A DNA stretch of 64,000 bases from Spiroplasma litorale. GTDB lineage: Bacteria; Bacillota_I; Bacilli_A; Mycoplasmatales; Mycoplasmataceae. The notes below the pieces were generated by a model. That model had not been told where the DNA came from. It saw only the letters and a list, made by a program, of their open reading frames with translations, and did no database searches. The stretch is from assembly GCF_001267155.1 (NCBI RefSeq), contig NZ_CP012357.1, positions 372,001 through 436,000 on the forward strand, read 5' to 3'. Within the stretch, counting starts at the first letter, position 1. Every line of letters begins with the position of its first letter. Below are positions 30,941 through 42,072 of this stretch, in pieces. The position numbers were made by a program, and so were the translations under genes.

Positions 30941-32177
30941 TAAAATTGACATTAAAAAGATACTTTCTCCATACGAATTTCGTATGGAGTTTTTTTATGT
31001 TTTAATGAAGGTCTAACATAATTATAAAACTCTATATAGTCCGAGATAATTTTATAAATATTTGAATGATGTAGTTCTTTTACTTTATATGTATATATAC
31101 ATTCATTTTTAAAAGTTCCAAAAAAAGACTCACAAGCACCATTATCTGGTGAATTTCCTCTTCGTGACATAGAAATATTTATATTATTAGTTTTACATAA
31201 TCTTTCTCAAGTTTCATTTGTATATGGTGATCCTTGATCTGAGTGGATTATCTTTGGTGCACCTCTTTTTTTAATGGCGCTTATTAAATTTGTATGACAT
31301 AATTTATTATTAGGACTAACCGATAACTTTCAATCAATAATTTCTGAATTAAACAAATCCTTTATAACAGATAGATATACGTTTCCATTAATAGTTTTTA
31401 TATAAGTTACATCTGTTACTCATTTTTCATTTATATTTTTAGATTTAAAGTTTCTATTTAGTAGATTTTCAAATCTTAATGGACCTGATTTATCATAGTT
31501 TGGAACTTTCTTTTTCTTTGCTGCTTTTAAACTCATTATTTTCATATATCTATAAACAACTCAAGGGTTTAATCTTTCTTTAAAGTATTTGTTTAAAAAT
31601 AAAGTTATCATATTATAACAATATCTTTTTTTAAACAAGTAAAAAAGGCATCTTATCTTAATTGCTAAAATTCTATTATAATTTTTATACTTTGGTTTTC
31701 CGTTTTTAAGTCATTTTAAATATCCATACCTTGAAACTTTTAAATATAAACAAGATAATTTCAAAGAAAACATTCTTTTAACATTAAAAATGGCGAAGTA
31801 CTTTTCCTTAGTTGTCTTCGCCAAATGCTTTTTTAAAGCTCTTTCCAGTTTCAAAGCCTCTCTTAATTCTTCAATGCTCATATCATCAGGTTCTTTAAAA
31901 ATTCAATCATGAGATTTAAATTTTTTGATATTTCCTTTTGCTTGTGTTCCGCTACCTCATTCAAGAGCGCTTTCACCTTTAACTTTCACCTCTGATTTTC
32001 ATCTTTTAATTGTGCTAGTACTAATATCAAACTTTAATGCCGCATTTAAAATACCAATTTTTTTTGATTCATTAATTATATAAAGTTTTTCGTTTTTTGT
32101 TCATTGTTTTGCCATATAAAAAGAACACCTTTCAATAAAATTTTAACAATAAAAGTACTTTTTTACTGTCAATTTTA
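30941..32177 (-). mobile_element. IS3-family insertion sequence, complete
   Basis: 1237 bp bounded by 26-bp imperfect inverted repeats, 30941-30966 and 32152-32177, matching at 23 of 26 positions, with one intact transposase gene on the minus strand. I could not find a convincing target-site duplication. The element separates apt from relA and may impose its own terminator or promoter effects on relA. Confidence 0.88.
30952..32115 (-). CDS. IS3-family transposase, single fused ORF
   Basis: 387 residues in one frame, joining what are OrfA and OrfB in most IS3 elements. The N-terminus has a helix-turn-helix ('ALKFDISTSTIKRWKSE'). The integrase core shows 'KWVTDVTYIKTINGNVYLSV' (first Asp), 'IIHSDQGSPYTNETW' (second Asp) and 'GNSPDNGACESFFGTFKNE' (Glu), so the DDE triad is complete. 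A canonical A_AAA_AAG heptamer lies in frame at 31828-31834 (minus strand); a -1 slip there meets a stop seven codons later, giving a roughly 100-residue OrfA-like product. Start ATG has 'aaaggtg' upstream. Probably functional. Confidence 0.93.
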
Positions 32178-32193
32178 TTTTAGATGTTCATTT

Positions 32194-32212
32194 GATTATT
32201 TTTTTATATATT
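32194..32212 (-). repeat. Right arm of the 19-bp inverted repeat flanking the first IS
   Basis: Exact reverse complement of 30905-30923. The rest of the gap to relA (32213-32397) is AT-rich, with no ORF and no clear promoter that I can defend. Confidence 0.75.
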
Positions 32213-32397
32213 TAACTATTAAATAATATTGGGTTGCTTTATTTTACATAGCTCTAAAATTAATATAAAATAATAAAATAAGATTTAATCTTAATTAAAG
32301 CTTTTAAATTTAAATTGCTTATGTTTATTATTTGAATTATATTTTATATTTATTTTTTGTTTATTAGAGAATATATACTTTAATCATTTGAAAGGTT

Positions 32398-34719
32398 GTG
32401 ATTGCTATTACTTCATTAGATTATGAATTTGATTATGTTGAGTGTAGAGATGTCAATATTTTAATTTCTGAAATGCGTAAATACATTAAAAATAAAAAGG
32501 CAATTGACGAAGTTAAAAGAGCATATTTTTATGCTGAAGAAAAACATAAAGAACAAAAAAGAAAAAATGGAGATCCATTTATTATCCATCCACTTTCATC
32601 TGCATATTATCTTGCACAATGACGTATGGGACCAAAAACAATAATTGCTGGTTTATTACATGATGTTATTGAAGATACACCAGTTACATTCTCTGAAATT
32701 GAGGAAATGTGGGGTACTGAAGTTGCTGATATTGTTGAAGCGGTAACAAAAGTTAGCTATTTTACAAAAGAAAATAGAGAGCAAATGAAGGCCAATTACT
32801 TGAGAAAATTATTTCTTTCTATGATCAGAGACATAAGAGTTATAATTGTCAAAATTGCTGATAGAATGCATAACTTGTTAACTCTTAAATATATGAGTCC
32901 TGAACGTCAAAAAGTTATTGCAAAAGAAACTCTTGAAATTTACTCTACTATTGCACATAGAATTGGTATGAAATCAGCCAAAAATATTTTGGAGGACTAT
33001 TCTTTTCATTATTTAAATCCAGCAGAATATGAAAAAATAAAAAACTTACTAGAAGAAGACATTGAATCAAGAAAACAAATCATTGCAGATATGATAAGTG
33101 ACATATATAAAAAATTTAAACTTTATAATTTACCAAACGATACTGTAGTTTTTGGTCGTTCTAAAACAATTTATTCAATATATAGAAAAATGAATCAATT
33201 TGGTAAAGCTTTTTCAGATATAAATGATATTTTAGCTATTAGAATAATAACACCAAAAATTGATGATTGTTATAAAATATTGGGTTGAATTCATGGTATG
33301 TATACTCCTTTATCAGGTCGTTTTAAGGACTATATTGCAACTCCGAAAAATAATTTATATCAATCATTGCACACAACTCTTGCTAATAAAGATGGAATCA
33401 TTTTTGAAGTACAAATACGTACAATTGAAATGGATGACATCGCTGAACATGGTGCTGCCGCTCACTGAAAATATAAAGAGGGCGAAAGAAACGTAAGTAT
33501 AGAAGAAAAACAAAAAGAAATTGACCAAAAAGTTGATATGTTTACAAGACTGATGAACTTAGAAAAACTTGCATATGAAAATTTAGAAATAGAATACAAT
33601 GATGATCATAATTTTGATTTTGAATCAGAACTTGAAGAAACATTTAAAAGTGATTATCTAGCTCCTTTAATATATATTCTTACCCCTGATGGTACTGTTG
33701 TTACAATGCCTTTTGGTTCAACAGTTCTAGATTTTGCGTATAAAATTCATACTGAAATCGGAAACACAACTGTTGGTGGAAAAATTAATGGTGTTTTTTC
33801 ACCATATAATACAATTTTAAATTCCGGAGAAATGGTAGAAATCCAAACCTCAAAAGAAGTTAAACCACAAGAAAAATGACTTAGATTTGTAAGAACTGCA
33901 GCAGCTAAAAAAGCAATTGAATCATATCTTGCAGAACAAAGAGTAAAAGATGAGAAAAAAGAAAAAATAACTAATAAAAAATTAATTCTTAAAACAAAAA
34001 GAGAAATTGATAAATATATTATTGATAACCAATTAAAATGAAAAGTTTGTTCTCATGAAGAAATTCTAAAAAAGCTAGAAGAATTAGATTTTAAAAATAT
34101 TGATGAATTTTTATTAAATGTTGGAAAAGGTCATTATTCAATTGATGAAGCTGTAAAATATGTCTTTGTATCAAAAGAAGAAATAAAAGACATTGAGGTT
34201 ATAAATGATATAAAAACAAGAAAATTCAAATCTTCAAAAGCCCGTAATGACCTAATAATAAATGGAATTGAACAAGTTGAATGTACATTGAGTAGTTGTT
34301 GTTATCCAATACCATATGAAAAAGTTGTTAGTTTTATTACTAAATCAAAAGGAATACAAGTTCATAGAGCTAGTTGTATAAATATAAAAAACACTAAGTC
34401 AACAAAAAACCTTTTAACAACATCATGAAATAAAGAAGTGTCAGATGAGCATAAATATAATACAAAATTAAGAATTGAAACTTATGATAGACCTGCTTTG
34501 TTTTTAGATATTATTACATTAATTTCAAATAGAAGATCAGGAATACAAGAAGTAAGATTAATTGTAAACAATGATACATACACTGTAAATATCGGTTTGA
34601 CAATTCTAATTTCAGATTTGGATGAATTAAATACAATTTTAACAAATTTGACTGAAATTCCAGGAGTGATCAGTGTAAAAAGACTAACAAATGAAAAAGA
34701 TGATCTTAAAAGAATATAA
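32398..34719 (+). CDS. relA: Bifunctional (p)ppGpp synthetase/hydrolase (RelA/SpoT homologue)
   Basis: 773 residues from a GTG start just after 'gaaagg'; the short spacing leaves the start slightly uncertain. The hydrolase HD domain has 'LLHDVIEDT' (His88, Asp89, Glu92, Asp93). The synthetase domain shows '[18 protein letters not shown]' and '[13 protein letters not shown]' with '[20 protein letters not shown]'. TGS ('[20 protein letters not shown]'), a CC/zinc segment ('[10 protein letters not shown]') and an ACT domain complete a full Rel. Both activities should be present, so this is the stringent-response enzyme. It is cut off from apt by the IS. Confidence 0.95.
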
Positions 34720-34878
34720 CTAAATTATATTTTTTTTATTTTATACAAATTGTTATATAATAATTTAAATATATTAAAATTAGTGTTAAACAATATATGT
34801 TTAAACACTTAATTATGTACTAGTAAAGTGTCTTTAATTAAGGTATAATATACATATAAATTTTTGAGGTGAATTTTT

Positions 34879-36141
34879 TTGGAAAATGTTGTTGAATTTA
34901 GAAATTACGTGAAAAAGTTTAAGAGTACTAAAATTGGACCAATTAATTTTGAAATTAAAAAAGGAACAACCACTGCAATATTAGGGGCAAGTGGAAGTGG
35001 AAAATCAGTTGTTATTAAAACAATAATTGGTGCGATTTCTAATTTTGATGGTGATGTATTTGTATCTGGTTTTTCAAAGAAAAAAAGAAAAGCTCATTTA
35101 GCAAATAAAGAAATTAGTTTTTACACTCAAATGGATTTTTCGTTATATGAAATGAACGTTGTAACATATTTAAAAAATATGTGCATTGTTTTAGGAATTG
35201 ATAAAAAATCAATTAATCAAAAAGTTGATTACTGGTTAGATTTTTTTGATTTAAAAAAAGATGCTCATAAAAAAATAAAAAACTTTTCATGAGGTATGCA
35301 AAATAGATTAAGTTTAATTTTATCTCTTATAAAAGATACAGAAATTATTATTCTTGATGAACCAGGAGCAAATTTAGACTCTTCATGAAGAAATAAAATG
35401 AGAAATTTATTAATAGATTATAAAAATAGAAACAGGACTGTTATTATTACTTCTCATAATATTGATGAAATAAATGATTTAATTGATTTTTATGTTGTTT
35501 TAGAAAAAGGTAAACTTGTATTTAAGGGAACAAAGCTTGATTTAAATATGTATGCCAAATATAAAATGTATTTTTATGAGAGATTTGACTATGAGTCATT
35601 CCAAAAATTTTTAAGTGGTAAAAATATAAAGGCATTTAAATATGATGAATTAGAAAACTCAATTGTTTTTGCAACTAATTCAACAAAAGAAATAAATTGA
35701 ATTTTCTTATATTTAATAAAGGAAACAACTCCAATATTAAATCTAATAAAATTACCTGTAAATATGGATTCTATTTATAAAGCTCTTGAAGATAACAATG
35801 AATACAAGAAAGAAATAGAAGACTTAGCAACAGCTCCGGTTGATAAAAAAAGCAAAAAGCTTGCCTTAAAACTTGAGAAGAAGGCGCAAAAAGAACAAAA
35901 GTTACTTGAAGCAAAAGAGAAAGCTGAAAATTTAAAAGAAATAAAAGTTGAAATTAAACCTGAAAATATAGAAAAAGAAACCAAAAAAATCGTAGAACCT
36001 GAAAAACCAATCGATGAAAAAAAAGTTGAAACTAAGTTAGAAAGTTCTGAAAATGATCCAAAAAAAATAATAGAATCTGAAAAACCAACTGAAGATAGCA
36101 AACCTATTTCAGAAGAAAAAGAATCAGAAAAATCTATTTAA
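34879..36141 (+). CDS. ABC transporter ATP-binding protein with acidic repetitive tail
   Basis: 420 residues from a TTG start placed properly after 'gaggtga'. Walker A 'LGASGSGKSVVIK' (about 34-46), Q-loop 'FYTQMDFS', signature 'FSWGMQNRLSLILSL' (degenerate LSGGQ), Walker B 'IIILDEPGANLD' and H-loop 'VIITSHNIDE'. After the ATPase (about 300 residues) come 120 residues of Lys/Glu/Pro-rich sequence with repeated 'EPEKPIDEKK'/'ESEKPTEDSK' units, probably unstructured. No permease adjoins it; the large permease at 43.7 kb is a possible partner but this is speculative. Confidence 0.85.
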
Positions 36142-36274
36142 AATTATTATAAGCAATAGTCAAAGTCTTTTATTTATAAATTATTAATGTAACAAATTTT
36201 ACAATATGATAATTATTTTTTAGTATACTTATTTCTATAATTGTAAAATTTAGCTAAAGTTAGGGATGAAAATT

Positions 36275-36898
36275 ATGTATTATGTTATGTGAGTTAGAGA
36301 TAATATTTTTTATATTTTAGATAAAAATAGATATTTTTGTGGAATGTTCGATAATTTCCAAAAAGCTTTGTCTGTTTGTCAACAAATGAATAACTATGTT
36401 TTATCTGGTGGACCTACAGTTACACCATATCAAATACCTTTTAATAGTTATCCTATTTATCCACCAGTTCCACTAGTTCCTACAAACAATTATGTTGGTT
36501 ATAATTATTACTCTGATTTTAATTTACCTCAATTTAATCCAAAGGCTTATGAAGAACAAAATTTTAATAACATTAATCAAATTAATAACCAAAATAACAT
36601 TAATGATGAATATTTAAGAAAAGCAAGAGCCTACGATCAATTAATAAATAATCAAGCAAATAATTCATCTACAAAAACTGAAAATCTAGATAATAAAGAT
36701 TTAAACCTTAAAACAGAGGATAAATCTTCAGTTAAAGATTCAATTAAAGAAAAAAATGAATCAAAAGATAATAAAAATGAAATTATCAGTACTAAATCCA
36801 AAAATGAAGAATTAATTAATTATGATAATTCAATGGAAGAATGAAACATTGATTCTAAAAAAGTTAATAGTTTTATTGAAAAATTTGCAAAAAAATAA
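36275..36898 (+). CDS. Low-complexity hypothetical protein (Pro/Tyr then Asn-rich)
   Basis: 207 residues, not recognised; good Shine-Dalgarno 'agggatga'. The first 50 residues are folded-looking ('MWVRDNIFYILDKNRYF'); residues about 50-95 are rich in Pro, Tyr and Asn ('PIYPPVPLVPTNNYVGYNYY'), then Asn/Gln and finally Lys/Asp/Glu-rich. No signal peptide. Such sequences in Spiroplasma and Mycoplasma are often cytoskeleton- or tip-structure-related, but I have no direct support here. A terminator follows at 36953-36983. Confidence 0.65.
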
Positions 36899-36952
36899 TA
36901 GAACCCAATGATTTGTTAACTGAAAGTTTATGTGTTTTTATTTATTAAAATT

Positions 36953-36983
36953 AAAAAAAGTCAAAATAATTTTGACTTTTTTT
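36953..36983 (+). terminator. Terminator of the low-complexity gene
   Basis: 14-bp stem AAAAAAAGTCAAAA/TTTTGACTTTTTTT with loop TAA, 55 bases after the stop. Confidence 0.88.
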
Positions 36984-37117
36984 AGTTAATATATATAATT
37001 TGGGTTATAAGTTGTATGTTTAAGAATAAAAAGATATTTAGTTTTTCAATCTCTAGTTTTTTAGTGTACAAATTGTAAACGATTATAATGGTGACTAGAT
37101 TTTGTATCCTAATATAT

Positions 37118-37125
37118 GGTATAAT
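37118..37125 (+). promoter_or_regulatory. Extended -10 promoter before the gene at 37149
   Basis: TATAAT at 37120-37125 preceded by TGG; the start codon follows only about 24 bases downstream with 'aggagg' between them, so the leader is short. Confidence 0.6.
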
Positions 37126-37148
37126 ACTTATTAGTAGGAGGATTTCTT

Positions 37149-37964
37149 ATGAAAAAAGAAATGATCTATTTACCAGTTCAAGAATTCATTCAAGCAAATC
37201 TTGATTTTAATATTGCATCAAACCGTAAGGAATCAGAATGGGATTTTAACTTTACAAGATGAAAAACAATTATTTTTTCAAGTCAAAAACTTAAGTTCAT
37301 TCTTAAATACACTCAATCTGTGTTCCAATGACTAAGTAAAGTTGTAAACGTACAAAATTTTAATATTTCAATTGATACAACTACAGTTGATAGATTTAAT
37401 TTATCTATTTATGAATTTGATAGACATGTATTCAATTGTTCTTTATTTACTAATTTTTATTTAATAGAAGAAAATGATTGAGCAACAAAAGTATTTGAAA
37501 TGCACTTTTCAAAATATGATCTAGCAAATGGAGAATTAAATTTAAAAGATCTTACTAGCTTTTGAAAAGGGGAAGAAGGATTTGAAAAATTTGTAAATAT
37601 ATTATATGCAATTCTTAAAGAACCCTATAAATATGAAAAAATATCTCCAATTCAATGACAAATTGATTTTAAAGATAAAAAAGTATCATCATCACAAATT
37701 AGAATGCAATTAGCTTCTTTGGTTCAAACAGGTAAAAGACCGCAAGACCCTTATCTAACAATTGAGCAAGCAGAGCAAATTGAAAATGGTGCTAACCCTT
37801 ATGCTATCGCTACAAAATTAAAAGAAGAAACAGAAAAAAAAGAAATTATTAACCCAATATGAGATGAAGCAATAGAACAAGAAAAAAGGTATAAAGATTT
37901 AGATTTTGCAATGAGAAAATCTAGAGGTATAGAAATTAAACCAAAAAAAAGAAGAAGACGTTAA
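37149..37964 (+). CDS. Hypothetical protein with basic tail, strong expression signals
   Basis: 271 residues, not recognised. It has a consensus Shine-Dalgarno (aggagg) and an extended -10 promoter, so it is probably well expressed. Seven TGA-Trp codons break it when read with the standard code. It is soluble, aromatic in its first half ('FNISIDTTTVDRFNLSIYEF') and ends with a basic 'KPKKRRRR' tail suggesting nucleic-acid or ribosome contact. A terminator follows directly. Function unknown. Confidence 0.7.
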
Positions 37965-37988
37965 ATAAACCTATGGTTTATTTTTTTT
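37963..37988 (+). terminator. Terminator before the fructose operon
   Basis: AAATAAACC/GGTTTATTT stem with loop TAT and T run, beginning at the stop codon of the preceding gene. Confidence 0.85.
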
Positions 37989-37997
37989 AAATCAAAA

Positions 37998-38045
37998 AAA
38001 ACCAAAAAAAACTAAAAAATGTTATATTTTGGTTTATTTAGGTGT
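37998..38045 (+). promoter_or_regulatory. Possible FruR operator region
   Basis: AAAACCAAAA (37998-38007) and TTTTGGTTT (38037-38045) form an inverted repeat around a -10-like TTATATT, just before fruR. DeoR-type regulators often bind such repeats near their own promoter. Only the repeat is seen; binding is inferred. Confidence 0.4.
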
Positions 38046-38070
38046 ATTATTTAATTGAGGTGAGTAAAAG

Positions 38071-38775
38071 ATGTTTAAAGAAAAAAGGCTCGAGTTAATA
38101 ATAAATTATGTTAATAAACATGGTTATGCAACAAATGAATCAATTTCTAATGAACTTAAAATACCTTTTACCACTTTGAGACGTGATTTAAATGAGTTAC
38201 ATAAAGAGAACTATTTAGTTAAAGTTCACGGAGGAGCAAAAGTTGTTAAGGAAAAATCAATATTAGAAGAAAATTTGACTGAAAAAATGTCTTCTAATAT
38301 TGAAGCTAAAAAAAATATTGCAGAAAAAGCTTTGCATTGCATAAAGCAAAATGAATCTGTGTTTTTAGATGCTGGTTCAACAACATATTTTTTAGCAAAA
38401 ATAATCAAGAAAGAATTAAACAATAAAATTTACACAAACTCCATTTTAAATGCACAAATTTTAGCAAATAATGGAGTTGAAGATATTAATTTATTACCAG
38501 GTAAACTAAAATTAAAAACAAATGCTATTGTTGGTGTGGAAACTATAAATTCATTAAAAAAATATTATTTTGATGTTGCATTCATTGGTACAAATGCAAT
38601 TGACTCAGAATATAATTTTTATACAACTGATGAAGATGAAGCTGAGGTAAAAAGAATTGTCATAAAAAACTCAAATCTAGCATTTGCTTTAGCTGACAAA
38701 AGTAAACTAAAATCTAAATCTTTTGTAAAATATGGTGATAAAACACAACTTGCATTAATTAATGAAGAGGAGTAA
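38071..38775 (+). CDS. fruR: DeoR family regulator of fructose use (FruR)
   Basis: 234 residues. The N-terminal DeoR helix-turn-helix reads 'YATNESISNELKIPFTTLRR' with 'KVHGGAK' closing the winged domain. The C-terminal sensor has 'IGTNAIDSEYNFYTTDEDEA', typical of DeoR/GlpR sugar-phosphate binding. Directly followed by fruK and fruA, so control of fructose uptake by fructose-1-phosphate is the natural role. 'gaggtga' precedes the ATG. Confidence 0.9.
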   Translation: MFKEKRLELIINYVNKHGYATNESISNELKIPFTTLRRDLNELHKENYLVKVHGGAKVVKEKSILEENLTEKMSSNIEAKKNIAEKALHCIKQNESVFLDAGSTTYFLAKIIKKELNNKIYTNSILNAQILANNGVEDINLLPGKLKLKTNAIVGVETINSLKKYYFDVAFIGTNAIDSEYNFYTTDEDEAEVKRIVIKNSNLAFALADKSKLKSKSFVKYGDKTQLALINEEE

Positions 38776-38777
38776 CA

Positions 38778-39719
38778 ATGATATACACTATAACATTGAA
38801 CCCTGCCATTGATCATATTATTCTAGTTGATAAAAATATTAATTTAGGAATGACTAATTATTATTCGAATGATTATGATGTTATTGGTGGTAAAGGTATA
38901 AATGCTGCAATTGTACTAAATAATCTTGAGGATAATGTTGAGGCAATTGGAATATTGGGAAAAGATAATAAAGACATTTTTATAAAAAAATTTAATGAAA
39001 TAGGTTTGAAAAATAATTTTTTTATAAATGAAGGTAGTACAAGAGTTAACTATAAAATTAAAAATTTATCTATTAACCAAGAAACTGAATTAAATGGAAT
39101 GGGATTTAAAACGCAAGAAAGTAATCTATTAAATATTAAAGACTACATTAAAAAAAATGTTAGTGAAAAAGATATTGTAATAGTTACTGGAAGTATTGCG
39201 ATGGGGATTAATGACAATATTTATAAAGAAATTGGTGAAATTGTAGTAAATAAAAAAGCATTATTAGTATGTGATTGTAAAAACGAATTATTAAAAAATG
39301 TTTTAGAAGTAAAACCCTACATAATTAAACCTAATCTGGAAGAAATATGTTCAACATTTAACATTGAATATAAGGATAATTTCTCATTTGATGAAATTGA
39401 GAATCTTATAAATAAATTGAAAATTTTAGGAGCAAGAAACATTTTATTAAGTATGGGATCAGATGGAAGTATGTATTTTTCAGAAGATAATAGTGTTTAT
39501 AAAGTTGGGGTTGCAAAAGGTAAATTAGTAAACTCAGTTGGTGCTGGAGATAGTATGCTTGCAGGTTTTGTTTATGGAATAAATAATAATTTAGATATAG
39601 AAAATACATTAAAATATGCAGCATCATGTGGAGGAGCAACTGCTTTTACAGAATGATTAGCTAATAAAAAAGAAATAATTGATTTATTAGAACAAATTAG
39701 TGTTACTAAAATTAAATAA
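38778..39719 (+). CDS. fruK: 1-phosphofructokinase
   Basis: 313 residues of the PfkB family. 'YTITLNPAIDHIILVD' and 'IGGKGINAAIVLNNL' form the substrate site, and 'GKLVNSVGAGDSMLAGF' the ATP site with the catalytic Asp. It phosphorylates fructose-1-phosphate from FruA to fructose-1,6-bisphosphate. The start lies two bases after the fruR stop with 'gaggag' upstream, so the operon is fruR-fruK-fruA. The end after a TGA-Trp adds 21 codons. Confidence 0.93.
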
Positions 39720-39736
39720 GAAAGGAGGAATTTAAT

Positions 39737-42067
39737 ATGGAATTAAAAGACTTATTTAAAAAAGAAATATCATTTTTTGAAAAAGATTTAAAAACAAAAG
39801 AAGAAGTTATAACATTTTTATCTAATGAACTTTTAAAAAATAAATTTATAAACTCAAAAGAAGAATTTGGAAAAGCAGTTTATAGAAGAGAATCAGAAGG
39901 TTCAACTGGTGTTGGAGATGGTATTGCTATACCGCACGTATTAAATTCTACTGTTAAAGAATCTGCAATTGCATTTGTTAAATTAAAAAATAAAATTGAT
40001 TGACAATCATTGGATGATCAACCAATTGATTTAGTTTTTATGATTATGACAAATGGAAAAGATGGAAATGAACATCTAAGTGCGTTAGCTGATTTATCAG
40101 GATATTTAATGAAATCAAATGTTCAAAAAACTTTAAGAAATGCTAGCAAAATTGATGATGTTAAAAAAGCATTATCAAAAAATGAAACTAAAGAGGATAA
40201 AAAAACAAATAATGATGGAGGATATGATTTAATTGGTATAACAGCTTGTCCAACAGGTATTGCTCATACTTATATGGCTGCTGAAAAACTTGAAGAATAT
40301 GCAAAATCAAAAGGTTTAACAGTTAAAATTGAAACTCAAGGTAGAAGAGGTACTGAAAATAAACTTACTAAAAGTGATATTGAAAATGCAAAAATTATTA
40401 TTTTTGGTCATGATAAAGCTCTTGAAGGACTTTCAAGATTTAATGGAAAAAAAGTATTGGACACTTCTACAAAAGAAGTAATATTTAAAGGTGATAAACT
40501 AATAGAAAAGTTTCAATTAGGAGAAGGATTAAAAACTATTAAAGCAGCAGCAGATACTGATGAAGGTTCAGGAGAATTAACACTTAAAAAATTCCTTGAT
40601 GTAAAAGGTAATTTACTTGGAGGTTTATCAAGAATGTTACCATTTGTAGTTGCTGGTGGTATTGTATTAGGTATCGGATTTTTAATTGATTTTGCAGCAG
40701 GTAATGGTGATGCAAAAGGGTTATTTGGTGTTACAAATCCAGCTGCTGGTTGATTTTCAGCAATAGGTAAGACAGCGATGACTATGATGGTGCCAATTTT
40801 AGGGGCTTACATTGCATATTCAATAGTAGGTTCGCAAGGTTTGATGCCTGGAATGATTGCAGGTTTATTGTCAACAAATGTAATGAAATTTGCGTATGTA
40901 GGAAAGTTTAGTGATGTAAAAGAATGAGATGGATTATTTACAAAATTATTACCATCGAATATTGCAGGGAATGAATCTGGATTTATAGGAGCTTTATTCG
41001 GAGGGTACATAGCTGCATTGCTAGTATTCGGATGAAGTAAAGCGATGAGAAAATTTCCAAAATCATTAACTGGAGTTAGAGACATTGTGTTTATACCAGT
41101 TATATCATTACTATCTATAAGTCTTGTTATGTTTGCAATTAATATACCACTAGGTTATTTGATGAGTTCTATTCAGTCAGGTATACAATGGTTAGCCGTT
41201 AACAATCTACTAGTAGTAGTATCAGTTTTAATTGGATTTATGATGTGTGTAGATATGGGTGGACCCATTAATAAAATAGCCTATGCAATAGGTAATCTTG
41301 CAGTAAGTAGTGAACTTATAAAAGATAGTACTTTAGTTGGTTATGATCAACAAACTATAGTAATGGCATCTGCAATGGTTGCTGGTATGGTGCCTCCAAT
41401 TATGATTGCTGCTTCAACAATTATGTTTCCAAAAGTTTGAACATTAAAAGATAAAGATGCAGCTAAAGCCAATTGATTAATGGGAGCATGTTTTGTGTCA
41501 GAGGGAGCAATACCATTTATGGTTAAAGACCCTAAAAGAGTTGCAGTAAGCGCAATGTTAGGTGGAGCAATTGTAGGACTAGTTATTGGTTTGGGAAAAG
41601 TTACACTTTCTGCTAGTCATGGTGGTATATTTGTGTTTGCGTTATTATCATCAAAAGTAGCTGACTCTTCTGGTACTTTATCAGGGTTGTCAATAGGTGC
41701 AGGAATTGGATTTACATTATTAGGTTTATCAATTGCTGTAGTTGTTAGTGCACTAACTTTAAGTTTTTGAAGATTAATTGACATTAAAAGAGGGGTATTA
41801 ATACTAGATTCTACTAATGGTGTTAAAGAATCATTAAATAATAAATTAAATAGATTTAAAAATTTATTAGAGAAAAATAATAAATATGAAAAAAAAGTTT
41901 TAGATCTAAAAAATAAAATATCTAACTATGAAACTTATGAAAATAAATTAAAAGAAAAACAAAATATTTATTTAGAAAAATCAGAAAAAGCAAAACAAGA
42001 AAAACTATTAAAAATAGAAAAAAATAAAGAGTTAAAACAACAAAAAAAAGAACACAGAAGAAATTAG
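39737..42067 (+). CDS. fruA: PTS fructose transporter subunit IIABC
   Basis: 776 residues. The IIA domain carries the phosphorylated His67 in 'GDGIAIPHVLNS'; IIB the phosphocysteine near residue 171 in 'ITACPTGIAHTYMAAE'; IIC is a ten-span membrane domain with 'GGLSRMLPFVVAGGIVLG', 'CVDMGGPINKIAYA' and 'ACFVSEGAIPFMVKDP'. It imports fructose and yields fructose-1-phosphate. A coiled-coil Lys/Glu tail of about 95 residues follows IIC, which is unusual. 'aaaggagg' precedes the ATG. An IS begins five bases after the stop. Confidence 0.95.
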
Positions 42068-42072
42068 AATAT

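Noticed and set aside
30934-30951. TGTCAATTAAAATTGACA hairpin at the left IS end as a separate terminator.
   Set aside because: It overlaps the IS terminal repeat, has no T run on the plus strand, and is better explained as part of the IS boundary.
37074-37087. TGTAAACGATTATA resembles half of a catabolite-responsive (cre) site.
   Set aside because: The second half does not fit the consensus, the downstream gene is not sugar-related, and no CcpA is visible.
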